Origin: an uncultured Asticcacaulis sp.
GTDB taxonomy: Bacteria; Pseudomonadota; Alphaproteobacteria; Caulobacterales; Caulobacteraceae
Assembly: GCA_946480525.1 (NCBI GenBank)
Contig: CAMLLA010000140.1
Span: forward strand, 1-9,483
Length of the DNA stretch: 9,483 nucleotides
Reading direction: 5' to 3'
The translations under genes and the position numbers were made by a program. Shown here piece after piece: positions 1 to 7,047 of the stretch (within the stretch, counting starts at the first letter, position 1; the number at the start of each line of letters is the position of its first letter). Below the pieces are notes generated by a model. That model was given only the letters and a program-made list of their open reading frames with translations, had not been told where the DNA came from and searched no databases.

Positions 1-53
1 AATCACAAAAGAGGCGCGTGATTAGCCAAGCCTCAGCGCCTTGTCAATCTTAT

Positions 54-82
54 TTGCACTGTTATCGGCGTATTTCTGCTAT
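54..82 (+). promoter_or_regulatory. candidate sigma70-type promoter of the histidine kinase gene
   Basis: TTGCAC (54-59) and TGCTAT (77-82) are separated by 17 bases, the usual housekeeping-sigma spacing, and lie about 40 bases before the GTG at 120. TATATA follows directly (82-87) and could be an alternative -10. Only this motif match supports it. The rest of 1-119 shows no gene; there is a weak inverted repeat, AATCAC at 1-6 with GTGATT at 18-23. Confidence 0.35.
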
Positions 83-119
83 ATATAAATAGCTCTCGGT
101 CCCTTTTAACGGAGTCGCG

Positions 120-1724
120 GTGTTCGATCCAGGCAAGCCCGGCGAACGGTTTTCCAGCCCCTTTCCGGCCCGGCCCGGCGGCCGAACCCCGCTGCGCGGC
201 CGCAAGGACAGCAACGCCATCTATATCCGGCGGCTGACGGAATTCGCGCGTACCGTCGCGGCCTGGGCCCTGCGCTTCGGCATGACGCTTTTCAACACGG
301 CGCAGCGGTTCATTCTCAGCCTGTCGGGCCAGCTGGCGATCATGACGGCGGTCTTCGTGACCCTCGTCGAAATCATGATCCTTATTCCGTCACTGGCCAA
401 CGACCAGGAAGAATGGTTGATCAACAGCGTCCGCAAGGCCGAGATCGCCTCCCAGGCGGTCGATACGGCTGACGCCATGGCCGTATCGGCCGAAACGTCG
501 GAGCAACTGCGCAAGAGCGCCGGCGTGCTTTACCTCGCCGTGAGGATCGACGGCCAGACCCTGCGCCTGTTCGATTCCAATGTGACCGTGCCCAAGGAGG
601 TCATGGACCTGCGCCGGCAACGCAACCCGGTGGATGACATCACTTACCTGTGGGCCCCGTGGCAAACCCTTTTGTCCGACGAAGATCGCCTGATTCACGT
701 CCAGACCCAGCCGCGCCTGCGCCCCGGCGACCAGATCGAAATCGTCGTGCGCGGCGAGCCGTTGAAAAAGCATCTGCAATCCAGCCTGCTCAACATGCTG
801 CGCATGTCCTTCTTCATCGCCCTGGCCGCCGGTATCCTGATCTTTGCCGCCCTGTCCTTTGTCATCGTCCGTCCGATCCGCAAGCTGACCGACGCGATCC
901 AGCGCTTCAAGACCAACCCCGAGGATGTCGCCGCCACGCCGGAGTTGTCCGGCCGCGCCGACGAAATCGGCGACATCGAACACGAACTGGTGTCGATGCA
1001 GGAAGAGGTGCGCAATTCGCTGCGCTCGCGCGCCCGTCTGGCCGCGCTGGGCCAGGCCGTTTCCAAGATCAACCATGACCTGCGCAACATGCTGACCTCG
1101 GCGCAGATGGCATCGGACCGTCTGTCGGCGGCGTCGGCCGATCCGACGGTCGCCAAGGCCCTGCCGCGGCTGGAACGGGCGCTGGACCGCGCCCTGTCGC
1201 TGGCGACCAACGTCCTGACCTACGGCAAGAGCGACGAGCGCGCGCCGGCCATCCAGATCGTCAAGCTCAAGGACTTGGCCGAGGCCGCTGCCGAAGACGC
1301 CGGCCTGTGCCTGCCCGGCCAGACGGTCGAAGGCGGTGTGCGCTTTGCCCTCAAGGCGCCCAAGGGCTTTCATCTGGAGGCCGACCCGGAACAGTTGCAC
1401 CGCGTGCTGGTCAATCTGATGCGCAACGCCCGTCAGGCCATCGAATTGCAACCGAACCGGCGCACATTGGGGCGCGTGACGCTGACGGCCATAAAGACGG
1501 CTGATGATGTCATATTGATCGCCGCCGACAACGGTCCCGGCATTCCGGAAAAGGCGCGCGAAAAGCTGTTTCAGCCGTTTACATCGTCCAATACGCCGGG
1601 AGGATCGGGGCTTGGCCTTGCCATCTCGCGCGAACTGGCGCAACTGCATGGGGGCGATGTCCGCCTTGTTAACACCGGCCCCGAAGGCACTGCGTTCGAG
1701 GTCCGCCTGCCGCTTAGAGCTTAA
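120..1724 (+). CDS. membrane-bound HAMP-domain sensor histidine kinase
   Basis: Two-component sensor kinase of 534 residues that should autophosphorylate on histidine in response to an unknown signal. Seen in the protein: an N-terminal cytoplasmic tail, a first membrane segment at about 66-90, an extracytoplasmic sensor region at about 91-228, a second membrane segment at about 230-250, and a HAMP linker from about 251 to 304. The H-box is SKINHDLRNML with phospho-acceptor His319. The ATPase domain has an N-box (VNLMRNA, Asn432/Asn436), a G1 box DNGPGIP from residue 470, an F-box LFQPF, and a G2 box GGSGLGLA near 495. All catalytic boxes are intact. The start is GTG with GGAG at 111-114, five bases upstream; an ATG at codon 55 lacks a visible ribosome site but would also keep the first membrane segment. 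No response regulator is adjacent, so the partner is unknown. The unknown gene 3 bases downstream is probably cotranscribed. Confidence 0.95.
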   Translation: MFDPGKPGERFSSPFPARPGGRTPLRGRKDSNAIYIRRLTEFARTVAAWALRFGMTLFNTAQRFILSLSGQLAIMTAVFVTLVEIMILIPSLANDQEEWLINSVRKAEIASQAVDTADAMAVSAETSEQLRKSAGVLYLAVRIDGQTLRLFDSNVTVPKEVMDLRRQRNPVDDITYLWAPWQTLLSDEDRLIHVQTQPRLRPGDQIEIVVRGEPLKKHLQSSLLNMLRMSFFIALAAGILIFAALSFVIVRPIRKLTDAIQRFKTNPEDVAATPELSGRADEIGDIEHELVSMQEEVRNSLRSRARLAALGQAVSKINHDLRNMLTSAQMASDRLSAASADPTVAKALPRLERALDRALSLATNVLTYGKSDERAPAIQIVKLKDLAEAAAEDAGLCLPGQTVEGGVRFALKAPKGFHLEADPEQLHRVLVNLMRNARQAIELQPNRRTLGRVTLTAIKTADDVILIAADNGPGIPEKAREKLFQPFTSSNTPGGSGLGLAISRELAQLHGGDVRLVNTGPEGTAFEVRLPLRA

Positions 1725-1727
1725 GTT

Positions 1728-2255
1728 TTGGAATTCGAAGACCTTATAGAACTGGTGCGCGATAGTTATATCTCGCAGTTCAGCGCCTTTATTGACCGTG
1801 TAAGTAAGGAACACGGCGATGGTGCCGGTGAGGTCAAGCTGACGCTCAGCGGTGAAAGCGCGCTGTACCGCAACTATTATTGCGCCGACTTCATCCGGTC
1901 CGAAGACGGCAGCAACGTCATCGAACTGGCGCCTGATGAAGAGGTGACTTTCGATCCTGTCGACGTCGTACTGGGCGAGATGGACATGCGCGTCGAGCGC
2001 CTGCAATGGAACGATGTGACGCTGAAGGTCGACGGCGAGGTCGACAGCCGCGACCTCGACGAATGGTTCGAAACCTGGTTCGACCCGGATGACACCACCT
2101 TTGATCCGGACACGCGGTTTTCCGGCAATATCCATTCGCTGACTGTGGATGCCGAGGGCGTGCACGTCGATCTCGGCACCGCGCCGACGGAAGCTTTGGT
2201 GGAGCTTCTCGTTACCCTGGAAGACCTCGGCTACCGCAAGGTGACGGTGAACTAA
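1728..2255 (+). CDS. acidic protein of unknown function, coupled to the kinase gene
   Basis: Protein of 175 residues that I do not recognise. It is strongly acidic, with Asp/Glu-rich stretches such as DLDEWFETWFDPDDTTFDPD, and has no signal peptide or membrane segment, so it is probably a soluble cytoplasmic protein. A pattern of short beta-strand-like stretches (VKLTLSG, VTLKVDGEVD, VHVDLG) suggests a beta-rich fold. The start is the TTG at 1728, because the frame opens only 3 bases after the kinase stop and no ATG occurs before codon 85; a GTG at 1755 is an alternative. The ribosome site is weak (AGAG at 1716-1719), so translation is probably coupled to that of the kinase. The spacing suggests a role linked to kinase signalling, which is inference. 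High GC in third positions and a long clean frame support it as a real gene. Confidence 0.85.
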   Translation: MEFEDLIELVRDSYISQFSAFIDRVSKEHGDGAGEVKLTLSGESALYRNYYCADFIRSEDGSNVIELAPDEEVTFDPVDVVLGEMDMRVERLQWNDVTLKVDGEVDSRDLDEWFETWFDPDDTTFDPDTRFSGNIHSLTVDAEGVHVDLGTAPTEALVELLVTLEDLGYRKVTVN

Positions 2256-2256
2256 G

Positions 2257-2401
2257 AGGCCCCACCACCACTCGCTCTGCTCGTGGTCCCCCTCCCCATC
2301 GCTTCGCGACAGGGAGGAGTGATTGCGCTCCGTTTCTCCTCCCTGTGCCGAAGGCATGGGGAGGGGGACCGCGAGCCGTCAGGCTCGGGGTGGTGGGGCC
2401 T
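2257..2401. repeat. 145-bp nested inverted repeat between convergent genes
   Basis: Three paired arms are nested. AGGCCCCACCACC (2257-2269) pairs perfectly with 2389-2401. GGTCCCCCTCCCCAT (2285-2299) pairs perfectly with 2356-2370. ACAGGGAGGAG (2309-2319) pairs with 2336-2346. Small hairpins (CGCTTCGCG, GCCGAAGGC) sit inside. The repeat begins right after the stop of the kinase-linked gene and ends one base before the cobB stop, so it fills the convergent gap completely. The transcript would fold into one long GC-rich hairpin from either strand. I infer a REP/MITE-like dispersed element that may serve as a bidirectional transcript end; it lacks long T-tracts. Whether it is repeated in the genome cannot be seen here. 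Confidence 0.85.
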
Positions 2402-3133
2402 TTACTTGCCCAACAATTCACCCACATAACGCGTCACGACCTCCGTCGCCGGCCCATAACGCTTTTCGGCAAACAGGCTCTGCCCCATCGACGGTTCAAG
2501 GTTCAACTCGACCGTATGGGCGCCGGCGTGACGGGCAGCGGATACAAACCCCGCTGCCGGATAGACATTGCCCGAGGTGCCGATCGAGATGAACAGGGTG
2601 CACTTGCGCAGGGCCTTCTCTATCGTGTCCATACCGAAAGGCATTTCGCCGAACCAGACGATATGCGGCCGCAGTGTTCCGCCGCCATCGAACGGCGACA
2701 CTGTGTCCGGCAGGATATCCTCGCTCCATGCGCAAACCCGCTCGGTCTCCGTACAGCGCGCCTTCAGCAACTCACCATGCATATGGATCAAACCGGAGCC
2801 ATCGCGCCTCGGCAGTTCAGCAAACGCCCGGTCATGCAGATCGTCGACATTCTGCGTCACCAGCAGGACGTCGTGCGGCCATTCCGCCGCCAGACGCGCC
2901 AGCGCCCTGTGCGCCGCATTCGGCTCGACGTCGCGCAACTGCCGGCGGCGCTGATTGTAAAAGTCCTGCACCAGATCCGGATTGGCGCGGAAGCCCTCGG
3001 GCGTGGCGACCTCTTCGACGCGGTGGCCGCACCACAGCCCATCCGACGCGCGGAACGTCGGCACACCCGATTCGGCTGAAATGCCGGCGCCGGTCAGGAT
3101 GACGATGCTGCCAGGTCTCGGCAGAGTGCTCAC
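2402..3133 (-). CDS. cobB: NAD-dependent protein deacylase, CobB-type sirtuin
   Basis: Sirtuin of 243 residues that removes acyl groups from protein lysines using NAD+, giving nicotinamide and O-acyl-ADP-ribose. Seen: the NAD-binding motif GAGISAESGVPTFR (15-28), TQNVDDLH (93-100), catalytic His119 in HMHGEL, and the late NAD site GTSGNVYPAAGF. The YxxR pair Tyr59/Arg62 is the signature by which SIRT5/CobB-type (class III) sirtuins accept succinyl and malonyl as well as acetyl groups. The zinc module is reduced: Cys127 and Cys134 are present, but the second cysteine cluster found in E. coli CobB is absent, so zinc binding is doubtful. The start is GTG, overlapping the ggt stop in GTGA, which points to translational coupling in a ggt-cobB operon. 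The product is probably cytoplasmic. Confidence 0.95.
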   Translation of the reverse strand: MSTLPRPGSIVILTGAGISAESGVPTFRASDGLWCGHRVEEVATPEGFRANPDLVQDFYNQRRRQLRDVEPNAAHRALARLAAEWPHDVLLVTQNVDDLHDRAFAELPRRDGSGLIHMHGELLKARCTETERVCAWSEDILPDTVSPFDGGGTLRPHIVWFGEMPFGMDTIEKALRKCTLFISIGTSGNVYPAAGFVSAARHAGAHTVELNLEPSMGQSLFAEKRYGPATEVVTRYVGELLGK

Positions 3134-4851
3134 TGATCGATCCTTTGATCGCCAATGCGGATGGCGCCGTTGCGGCGCGGGTCGGCGCCGCCTTTGAAGG
3201 TACCGTCAGCCTGGCGCAGCAAGCCGTTCAGGCCCGATTCCTCACCCTGCACCTCGGTCAGATTGTAACCCATGCCGCGCAACGACGTCTTGACCGCATC
3301 CGGCATTCGCGAGGCCTCGACGCGGATGCTGTCACCGCGCGCCACGACATTTGGCAGGTTGATTGCGTCCTGGAGCGACAATCCAAAGTCGGCAACGCCC
3401 ATGATGGTCTTGATATTATAGGCGACGATCGACGGTCCGCCGGGTGAGCCGATCATGCCCACCAGCTTGCCGTTCTTGTCGAACAACATGGCCGGGCTCA
3501 TCGCCGAACGCGGGCGCTTGCCGCCTTCGACGGCATTGGCAGCTTTCGCGCCGTCTGCCGTCATGGGCGACCACGAAAAGTCGGTGAGCTGGTTGTTGAG
3601 AAAGAAGCCGCCAACCATTCGCCCGGTGCCGAAGATCGATTCGACCGTCGTCGTCATGGACACCGCATTCCCGTACGAATCGACCACGACGAAGTGCGAG
3701 GTGCCGTTGGGCTCAAGCGTCTTGTCGGGCGCCAGCTTAGGCGCGCCCGGAGGCATGCCGAATGTCGGCGCCGGCCCGGCCCGGCCTGCCGTGATGGTGG
3801 CGGCGCGCTCGGTCACATAGGCGGGATCAAGCAGGCCAGCCGTGGGCACAGTGACGAAATCGGGGTCAGCCATATACTGGTCGCGGTCGGCATAGGCCAG
3901 GCGCGAGGCTTCGATCATGACGGCCCAGGCCCGGGCGTCATCCTTGCCCCATTCCCCCAGCGGAAATCGTTCCATGATCTTCAGCGCCTGGAGCACCGAA
4001 ACCCCTCCGGCCGGGGGGGGCGCCTCACAGACCACATAGATGCGATAGGGCAGGCACACGGGCTCCAGCACCTGCGGCTGGTAACCGGCCAGGTCCTTGA
4101 GCGTCATGCCGCCGGGCAGGGGGGCGGCGTTGACCTTGGCAATGATCTGGTCCGCTAGCGGGCCTTTGCGATAGGCATCCATGCCCTGTCTGGCGAGGGT
4201 TTTGAGTGTCGCCGCATAGGCCGGGTTTTTCAGCGTGTCGCCAGTCTTCAGGTAGCCGCCGTCAGCCGTGCCGAAATAGGCCCTGGCGTCGGGCACGGAC
4301 TTCTGAGCAAAATTGCCGGTCTGGAGGTAACGCCCCAGGCGCCGCGAGACGGCAAAGCCCTTGGTCGCGAGGGTTTCGGGATCGTCGAACAGCGTGGCCC
4401 ACTTCAGCCTGCCATGATCCTTATGTGCTTTCTCCAGCGCGAACATGGCGCCGGGTACGCCGGTGGCCCGGCCCGAGGTAACGGCCTCGGGATAGCTCAT
4501 CGGCTTGCCGTCGGGCTTCAGGAAGCGGGCGGGCGTGGCCGCGGCCGGTGCCTTTTCGCGGCCGTTATAGACCGTCGTCGCACCGGTGGCGGCGTCGTAA
4601 TAAAGCAGGAAACCGCCGCCGCCGATACCCGAGCTTTGCGGCTCGACCAGGCTGAGCGTCGCCTGGATGGCAATGGCGGCGTCGATGGCTGATCCTCCGC
4701 GCTTCAACACCTTCATGCCGGCGTCGGCGGCTTCGGGCTCAGCCGCGACCACGGCGGGCGTCACAGGACCCAACTGCGGCTTGGCGCAGGCGGGCGTCGT
4801 CAGGGTGAAAGCGACGGACAGGACAGCGGAAACAAATGTGCGGCGGATCAT
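3130..4851 (-). CDS. ggt: gamma-glutamyltransferase proenzyme, periplasmic
   Basis: Ntn-hydrolase that cleaves or transfers the gamma-glutamyl group of glutathione and related compounds, normally in the periplasm after self-cleavage into two subunits. From the ATG at 4851 the protein has 573 residues, close to the family norm. Residues 1-23 form a signal peptide: MIRR, a hydrophobic core, then cleavage after ACA. The autocatalytic threonine is Thr384 in NGTSHFVVVD, so the mature small subunit starts there. Also visible are the substrate-site stretch GGFFLNNQLTDFS, the GSPGGPS oxyanion loop, and near the N-terminus SSGIGGGGF. An upstream GTG at 4926 would extend the frame by 25 residues ahead of the signal peptide and is not preferred; GGAG lies 11 bases before the ATG. 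A TATATA at 4878-4883, about 27 bases upstream, could be part of a -10, without a good -35. cobB follows with a 4-base overlap. Confidence 0.95.
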   Translation of the reverse strand: MIRRTFVSAVLSVAFTLTTPACAKPQLGPVTPAVVAAEPEAADAGMKVLKRGGSAIDAAIAIQATLSLVEPQSSGIGGGGFLLYYDAATGATTVYNGREKAPAAATPARFLKPDGKPMSYPEAVTSGRATGVPGAMFALEKAHKDHGRLKWATLFDDPETLATKGFAVSRRLGRYLQTGNFAQKSVPDARAYFGTADGGYLKTGDTLKNPAYAATLKTLARQGMDAYRKGPLADQIIAKVNAAPLPGGMTLKDLAGYQPQVLEPVCLPYRIYVVCEAPPPAGGVSVLQALKIMERFPLGEWGKDDARAWAVMIEASRLAYADRDQYMADPDFVTVPTAGLLDPAYVTERAATITAGRAGPAPTFGMPPGAPKLAPDKTLEPNGTSHFVVVDSYGNAVSMTTTVESIFGTGRMVGGFFLNNQLTDFSWSPMTADGAKAANAVEGGKRPRSAMSPAMLFDKNGKLVGMIGSPGGPSIVAYNIKTIMGVADFGLSLQDAINLPNVVARGDSIRVEASRMPDAVKTSLRGMGYNLTEVQGEESGLNGLLRQADGTFKGGADPRRNGAIRIGDQRIDQ

Positions 4852-4977
4852 GCGGGGGAGGGCTCCATGGCATGGACTATATAGGAATGCCGCTGTCGGG
4901 TAGCGAGATGGAAACTGCCCGTGCACAAGAGATCAACAGGATTTTCAAAAAAAGTGCTTTTTGGCTGCGTATTCGGC

Positions 4978-5006
4978 TTGCCTTTGCAGGAGGCTTCGAC
5001 TAATTG
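4978..5006 (+). promoter_or_regulatory. candidate promoter of tRNA-Arg
   Basis: TTGCCT (4978-4983) and TAATTG (5001-5006) are 17 bases apart and about 50 bases before the mature tRNA. A short inverted repeat, CCTGCCG (5013-5019) with CGGCAGG (5034-5040), lies in the presumed leader. Support is motif matching only. The region 4852-4977 shows no gene. Confidence 0.35.
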
Positions 5007-5054
5007 TCCGCCCCTGCCGCCGGGACGGGTTTCCGGCAGGCCACATGGCTTCAA

Positions 5055-5131
5055 GCACTCGTAGCTCAGCTGGATAGAGCATCAGACTACGAATCTGAGG
5101 GTCGGGCGTTCGAATCGCTCCGAGTGCGCCA
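5055..5131 (+). tRNA. tRNA-Arg(ACG)
   Basis: The complete cloverleaf can be read. Acceptor stem GCACTCG (5055-5061) pairs with CGAGTGC (5121-5127), followed by discriminator G and an encoded CCA (5129-5131). The D arm GCTC...GAGC, anticodon stem TCAGA/TCTGA, and T arm GGGCG-TTCGAAT-CGCTC (one G-U pair) are all present. The anticodon loop is CTACGAA, giving anticodon ACG at 5089-5091, which is arginine (A34 normally becomes inosine and reads CGU/CGC/CGA). All stems are intact, so it should be functional. It marks the border between the conserved genes and the accessory region, but no second copy of its 3' end is seen in the window. Confidence 0.97.
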
Positions 5132-5153
5132 TCGCCGTTTGATAAATGAAATC

Positions 5154-5174
5154 AGCGCCCCAGGGCGCTTTTTT
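5154..5174 (+). terminator. intrinsic terminator of tRNA-Arg
   Basis: AGCGCCC (5154-5160) and GGGCGCT (5163-5169) form a tight GC-rich hairpin, followed by a run of T to 5174. It lies 23 bases after the tRNA CCA and is a textbook rho-independent terminator. Confidence 0.9.
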
Positions 5175-5205
5175 CTTGTCTGGCATTCGGCTCCTGAGGC
5201 GAGCC

Positions 5206-5397
5206 GTGACCTTGACGCGCAAGAAGGTGCGCGGTGGGCCGAATGATCCGGCGCTCAAGAAGCCTTTCGTCGACGCCGCGTTCAGCGACAGCATCGTCTT
5301 GTGCGCCACGTTCGATCCGGTCCATTTGCCGACAGCGAACGCTCCCGACAATATTTACGACCGCCAGGATGATGACGGCCATATCTGCCGTCGGTGA
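5206..5397 (+). CDS. possible small protein of 63 residues, unknown
   Basis: A GTG at 5206 is preceded by GAGG at 5196-5199 at six bases, and the frame runs 63 codons to TGA. Codon third positions are mostly G or C, like the neighbouring real genes. The N-terminus is basic (TLTRKKVRGG) and the C-terminus acidic then basic (NIYDRQDDDGHICRR). I do not recognise it. It starts just after the tRNA terminator and so would need its own promoter, which I cannot point to. The opposite strand also has an open frame here (about 5152-5406) that runs through the terminator and looks less likely. It could be a relic of an older gene. The remainder of 5132-5496 holds only the terminator and the sites listed separately. 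Confidence 0.35.
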   Translation: MTLTRKKVRGGPNDPALKKPFVDAAFSDSIVLCATFDPVHLPTANAPDNIYDRQDDDGHICRR

Positions 5398-5406
5398 TCT
5401 TTTCAC

Positions 5407-5415
5407 TTATCCACA
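5407..5415 (+). promoter_or_regulatory. perfect-consensus DnaA box
   Basis: TTATCCACA matches the strongest E. coli DnaA box exactly. It is single, 82 bases before the rhs start, and 8 bases before the palindrome at 5423-5441. Without neighbouring boxes it is more likely a regulatory or chance site than an origin. Confidence 0.5.
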
Positions 5416-5422
5416 GATTTTC

Positions 5423-5441
5423 GTTAAACATTATGGTTAAC
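5423..5441. promoter_or_regulatory. 19-bp near-perfect palindrome, possible operator
   Basis: GTTAAACAT-T-ATGGTTAAC is an inverted repeat with one mismatch in nine pairs. Its two TTAA halves recall CtrA-type sites (TTAA-N7-TTAA), but the spacing here is 9, so it is not a standard CtrA site. It lies 55 bases before the rhs start in an otherwise non-coding stretch, so it may be an operator for rhs. A GANTC methylation site (GAATC, 5451-5455) follows. Confidence 0.45.
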
Positions 5442-5496
5442 GCTCCGATTGAATCTCTGAGAGCATGCAGTTGATGCCTGTTGACAGGGGAATTCC

Positions 5497-6990
5497 ATGG
5501 TAGCGGTCGTTACGGGTTCGGGCTTGGGTCTGCAGAACAGCTCGTCATCGGTTTTGGGTAGCGCCGGTCAACTCGGCAGCAGCAGGCTGGGACAGGCCGG
5601 CAGTCATGTCACGGTCAACGCCGCCAACGGTAATCTGGTCGTGCAAAGCCAGGACGAGATGCTGATCGGGCTGGGGCTCGACGCTGGAATCGCCAACACC
5701 TATAACAGCCAGGGGACGCTGACAGCCAATGACTGGCAGGAAAGCTTCCGTCGCTCCGTCGGCGGGCTTACCGGCACAGTCGGCACGTCAGGCAGCACGA
5801 TCACGCATTTCAAGGCCGATGGTTCGGCCATCGTTTATACGTGGAACGCCGGAAAGAGCGCCTATGTCGGTAATGAGGCCGATGGCGCCTATGACACCCT
5901 GTCGTTCAATTCGGGTGCCAACAAATGGACCTGGACCGACGGTGCGACGCGGTCCACCGAGGTCTATGACGGCGCCAATGGCGGTCGGTTGTTTTCGTCG
6001 GCGGATGCCGACGGCAATCTGCTGAGCTACACCTACACAGGCAGCCTGCTCACCCGGATCACGACGGCTAATGGCGATTATATCAGCCTGAATTATACGG
6101 GTGCGTTGCTGACCTCGGTGGCAACCTATAATTCCAGCAATAGCCTGACCGGAACGCTTGTCCGTTATGGTTATGACGGTTCCAACCGCCTGACCTCGGT
6201 AACGGTTGATCTGAGCCCCGGCGACAGTGCGATCGCCGATGGCAAGACCTATGTCACGAACTATGGTTATGACGGCTCCAGCACGCGGATAGCGTCGATC
6301 ACCCAGAGCGATGGCTCAAGCCTGGCTATCACCTATACCACGTTCAACGGCAAGGATGCGGTTGCAGCTGTAACCCAGGCAACGACCGGCAGCACGACGT
6401 CGACGACCACTTTCAGCTACGGTGTCAATCGGACGACGGTTGTTGATCCCTTGGGTAATGCGACAACCTTTGTCTACGATGGCAATGGGCGCCTGATACA
6501 ACTGATCTCGCCGGAGGCGGCCCCTGGTGGCGCGTTGCAGGCCCAGGCATTCAGCTACGACAGTAACGGCAACCTGATCTATAGCGGTCCGGCCGGCGAT
6601 CCCCATTTCACTAATATCGGCCAGAACTGGGGCGAGTCTAACGATCCAGGCGTAACGACGACACAGGCGATGGAACTCGCCGGAGACGTGCCTGCCTACC
6701 GTCGCCAATCCACCACGACACCTCCCGTGAATTGGGTAATGCGGCTAGGAACATCCCGGCCAGGGATGACGGCTGTTTCCCCGGGCCAGACTGTTGATGT
6801 TAGCATTTATGCAGCAAGCTCCCGAACGAGCCAGCTCGTACTTTGCGTTAATTGGCTGGATGCAAACCACAACTACGTCGGAAACGCTAATTTGGGCAAC
6901 ATCGCTACCAGTGGGACTCTTGGGGCCAGCGGTGTGACTACGGCAAACTTCGCTTCCAAGACTGTCCGGCGTCAGCGTGAATGGGACTGA
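5497..6990 (+). pseudogene. RHS/YD-repeat protein, N-terminal part, truncated by IS
   Basis: This is the 5' end of a large RHS-family gene; such proteins form a hollow YD-repeat shell that encloses a C-terminal toxin. ATG at 5497 follows AGGGG at 5486-5490. Residues 37-73 (VNAANGNLVVQSQDEML, then GLGLDAGIANTYNSQG) match the classic RHS N-terminal pattern. YD-type repeats follow: RYGYDGSNRLTSV (about 221), NYGYDGSSTRIAS (about 252), DPLGNATTFVYDGNGRLIQL (about 316-335) and FSYDSNGNLIYS (about 352). Residues about 409-480 look like an inserted beta-sandwich, carbohydrate-binding-like module (PGQTVDVSIYAASS, CVNWLDANHNYVG). No signal peptide is seen. The gene-derived frame ends at about 6981; Trp-Asp and TGA come from the IS. 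Most of the RHS core and the conserved pre-toxin domain are missing, so a working toxin is not expected. Confidence 0.85.
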
Positions 6991-7009
6991 TTTGGGTTAT
7001 TGAGTTAAG

Positions 7010-7024
7010 GAGGGTTTGACCTCA
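7010..7024 (+). repeat. subterminal inverted repeat of the IS, left
   Basis: GAGGGTTTGACCTCA matches the reverse complement of 8418-8432 at 14 of 15 positions. Confidence 0.7.
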
Positions 7025-7047
7025 TCGTAGCTGATCAAGGAGCGAAG

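Noticed and set aside
390..2357. Long minus-strand open frame of 655 codons opposite the kinase and its neighbour
   Set aside because: Low-complexity shadow rich in Gln, Arg, Gly and His; it spans two real plus-strand genes and part of the palindrome. GC-rich genes often leave such antisense frames.
2345..3079. Plus-strand frame of 244 codons opposite cobB
   Set aside because: cobB has all sirtuin motifs on the other strand; this frame has none and starts inside the palindrome.
5055..5131. tRNA-Arg 3' end as integration site of the rhs region
   Set aside because: No second copy of the tRNA 3' end and no integrase gene are seen in the window.
5004..5246. Plus-strand frame through the tRNA reading LDRASDYESEGRAFESLRV
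   Set aside because: It is a translation of the tRNA-Arg gene, a well-known annotation artefact.
5082..5351. Minus-strand frame ending AHSERFERPTLRFVV
   Set aside because: Its 3' part is the tRNA read backwards and it also crosses the terminator; a well-known spurious protein.
5400..5460. Replication origin
   Set aside because: Only one DnaA box, no AT-rich unwinding region beside it and no origin-type neighbours (dnaA, parAB, hemE).
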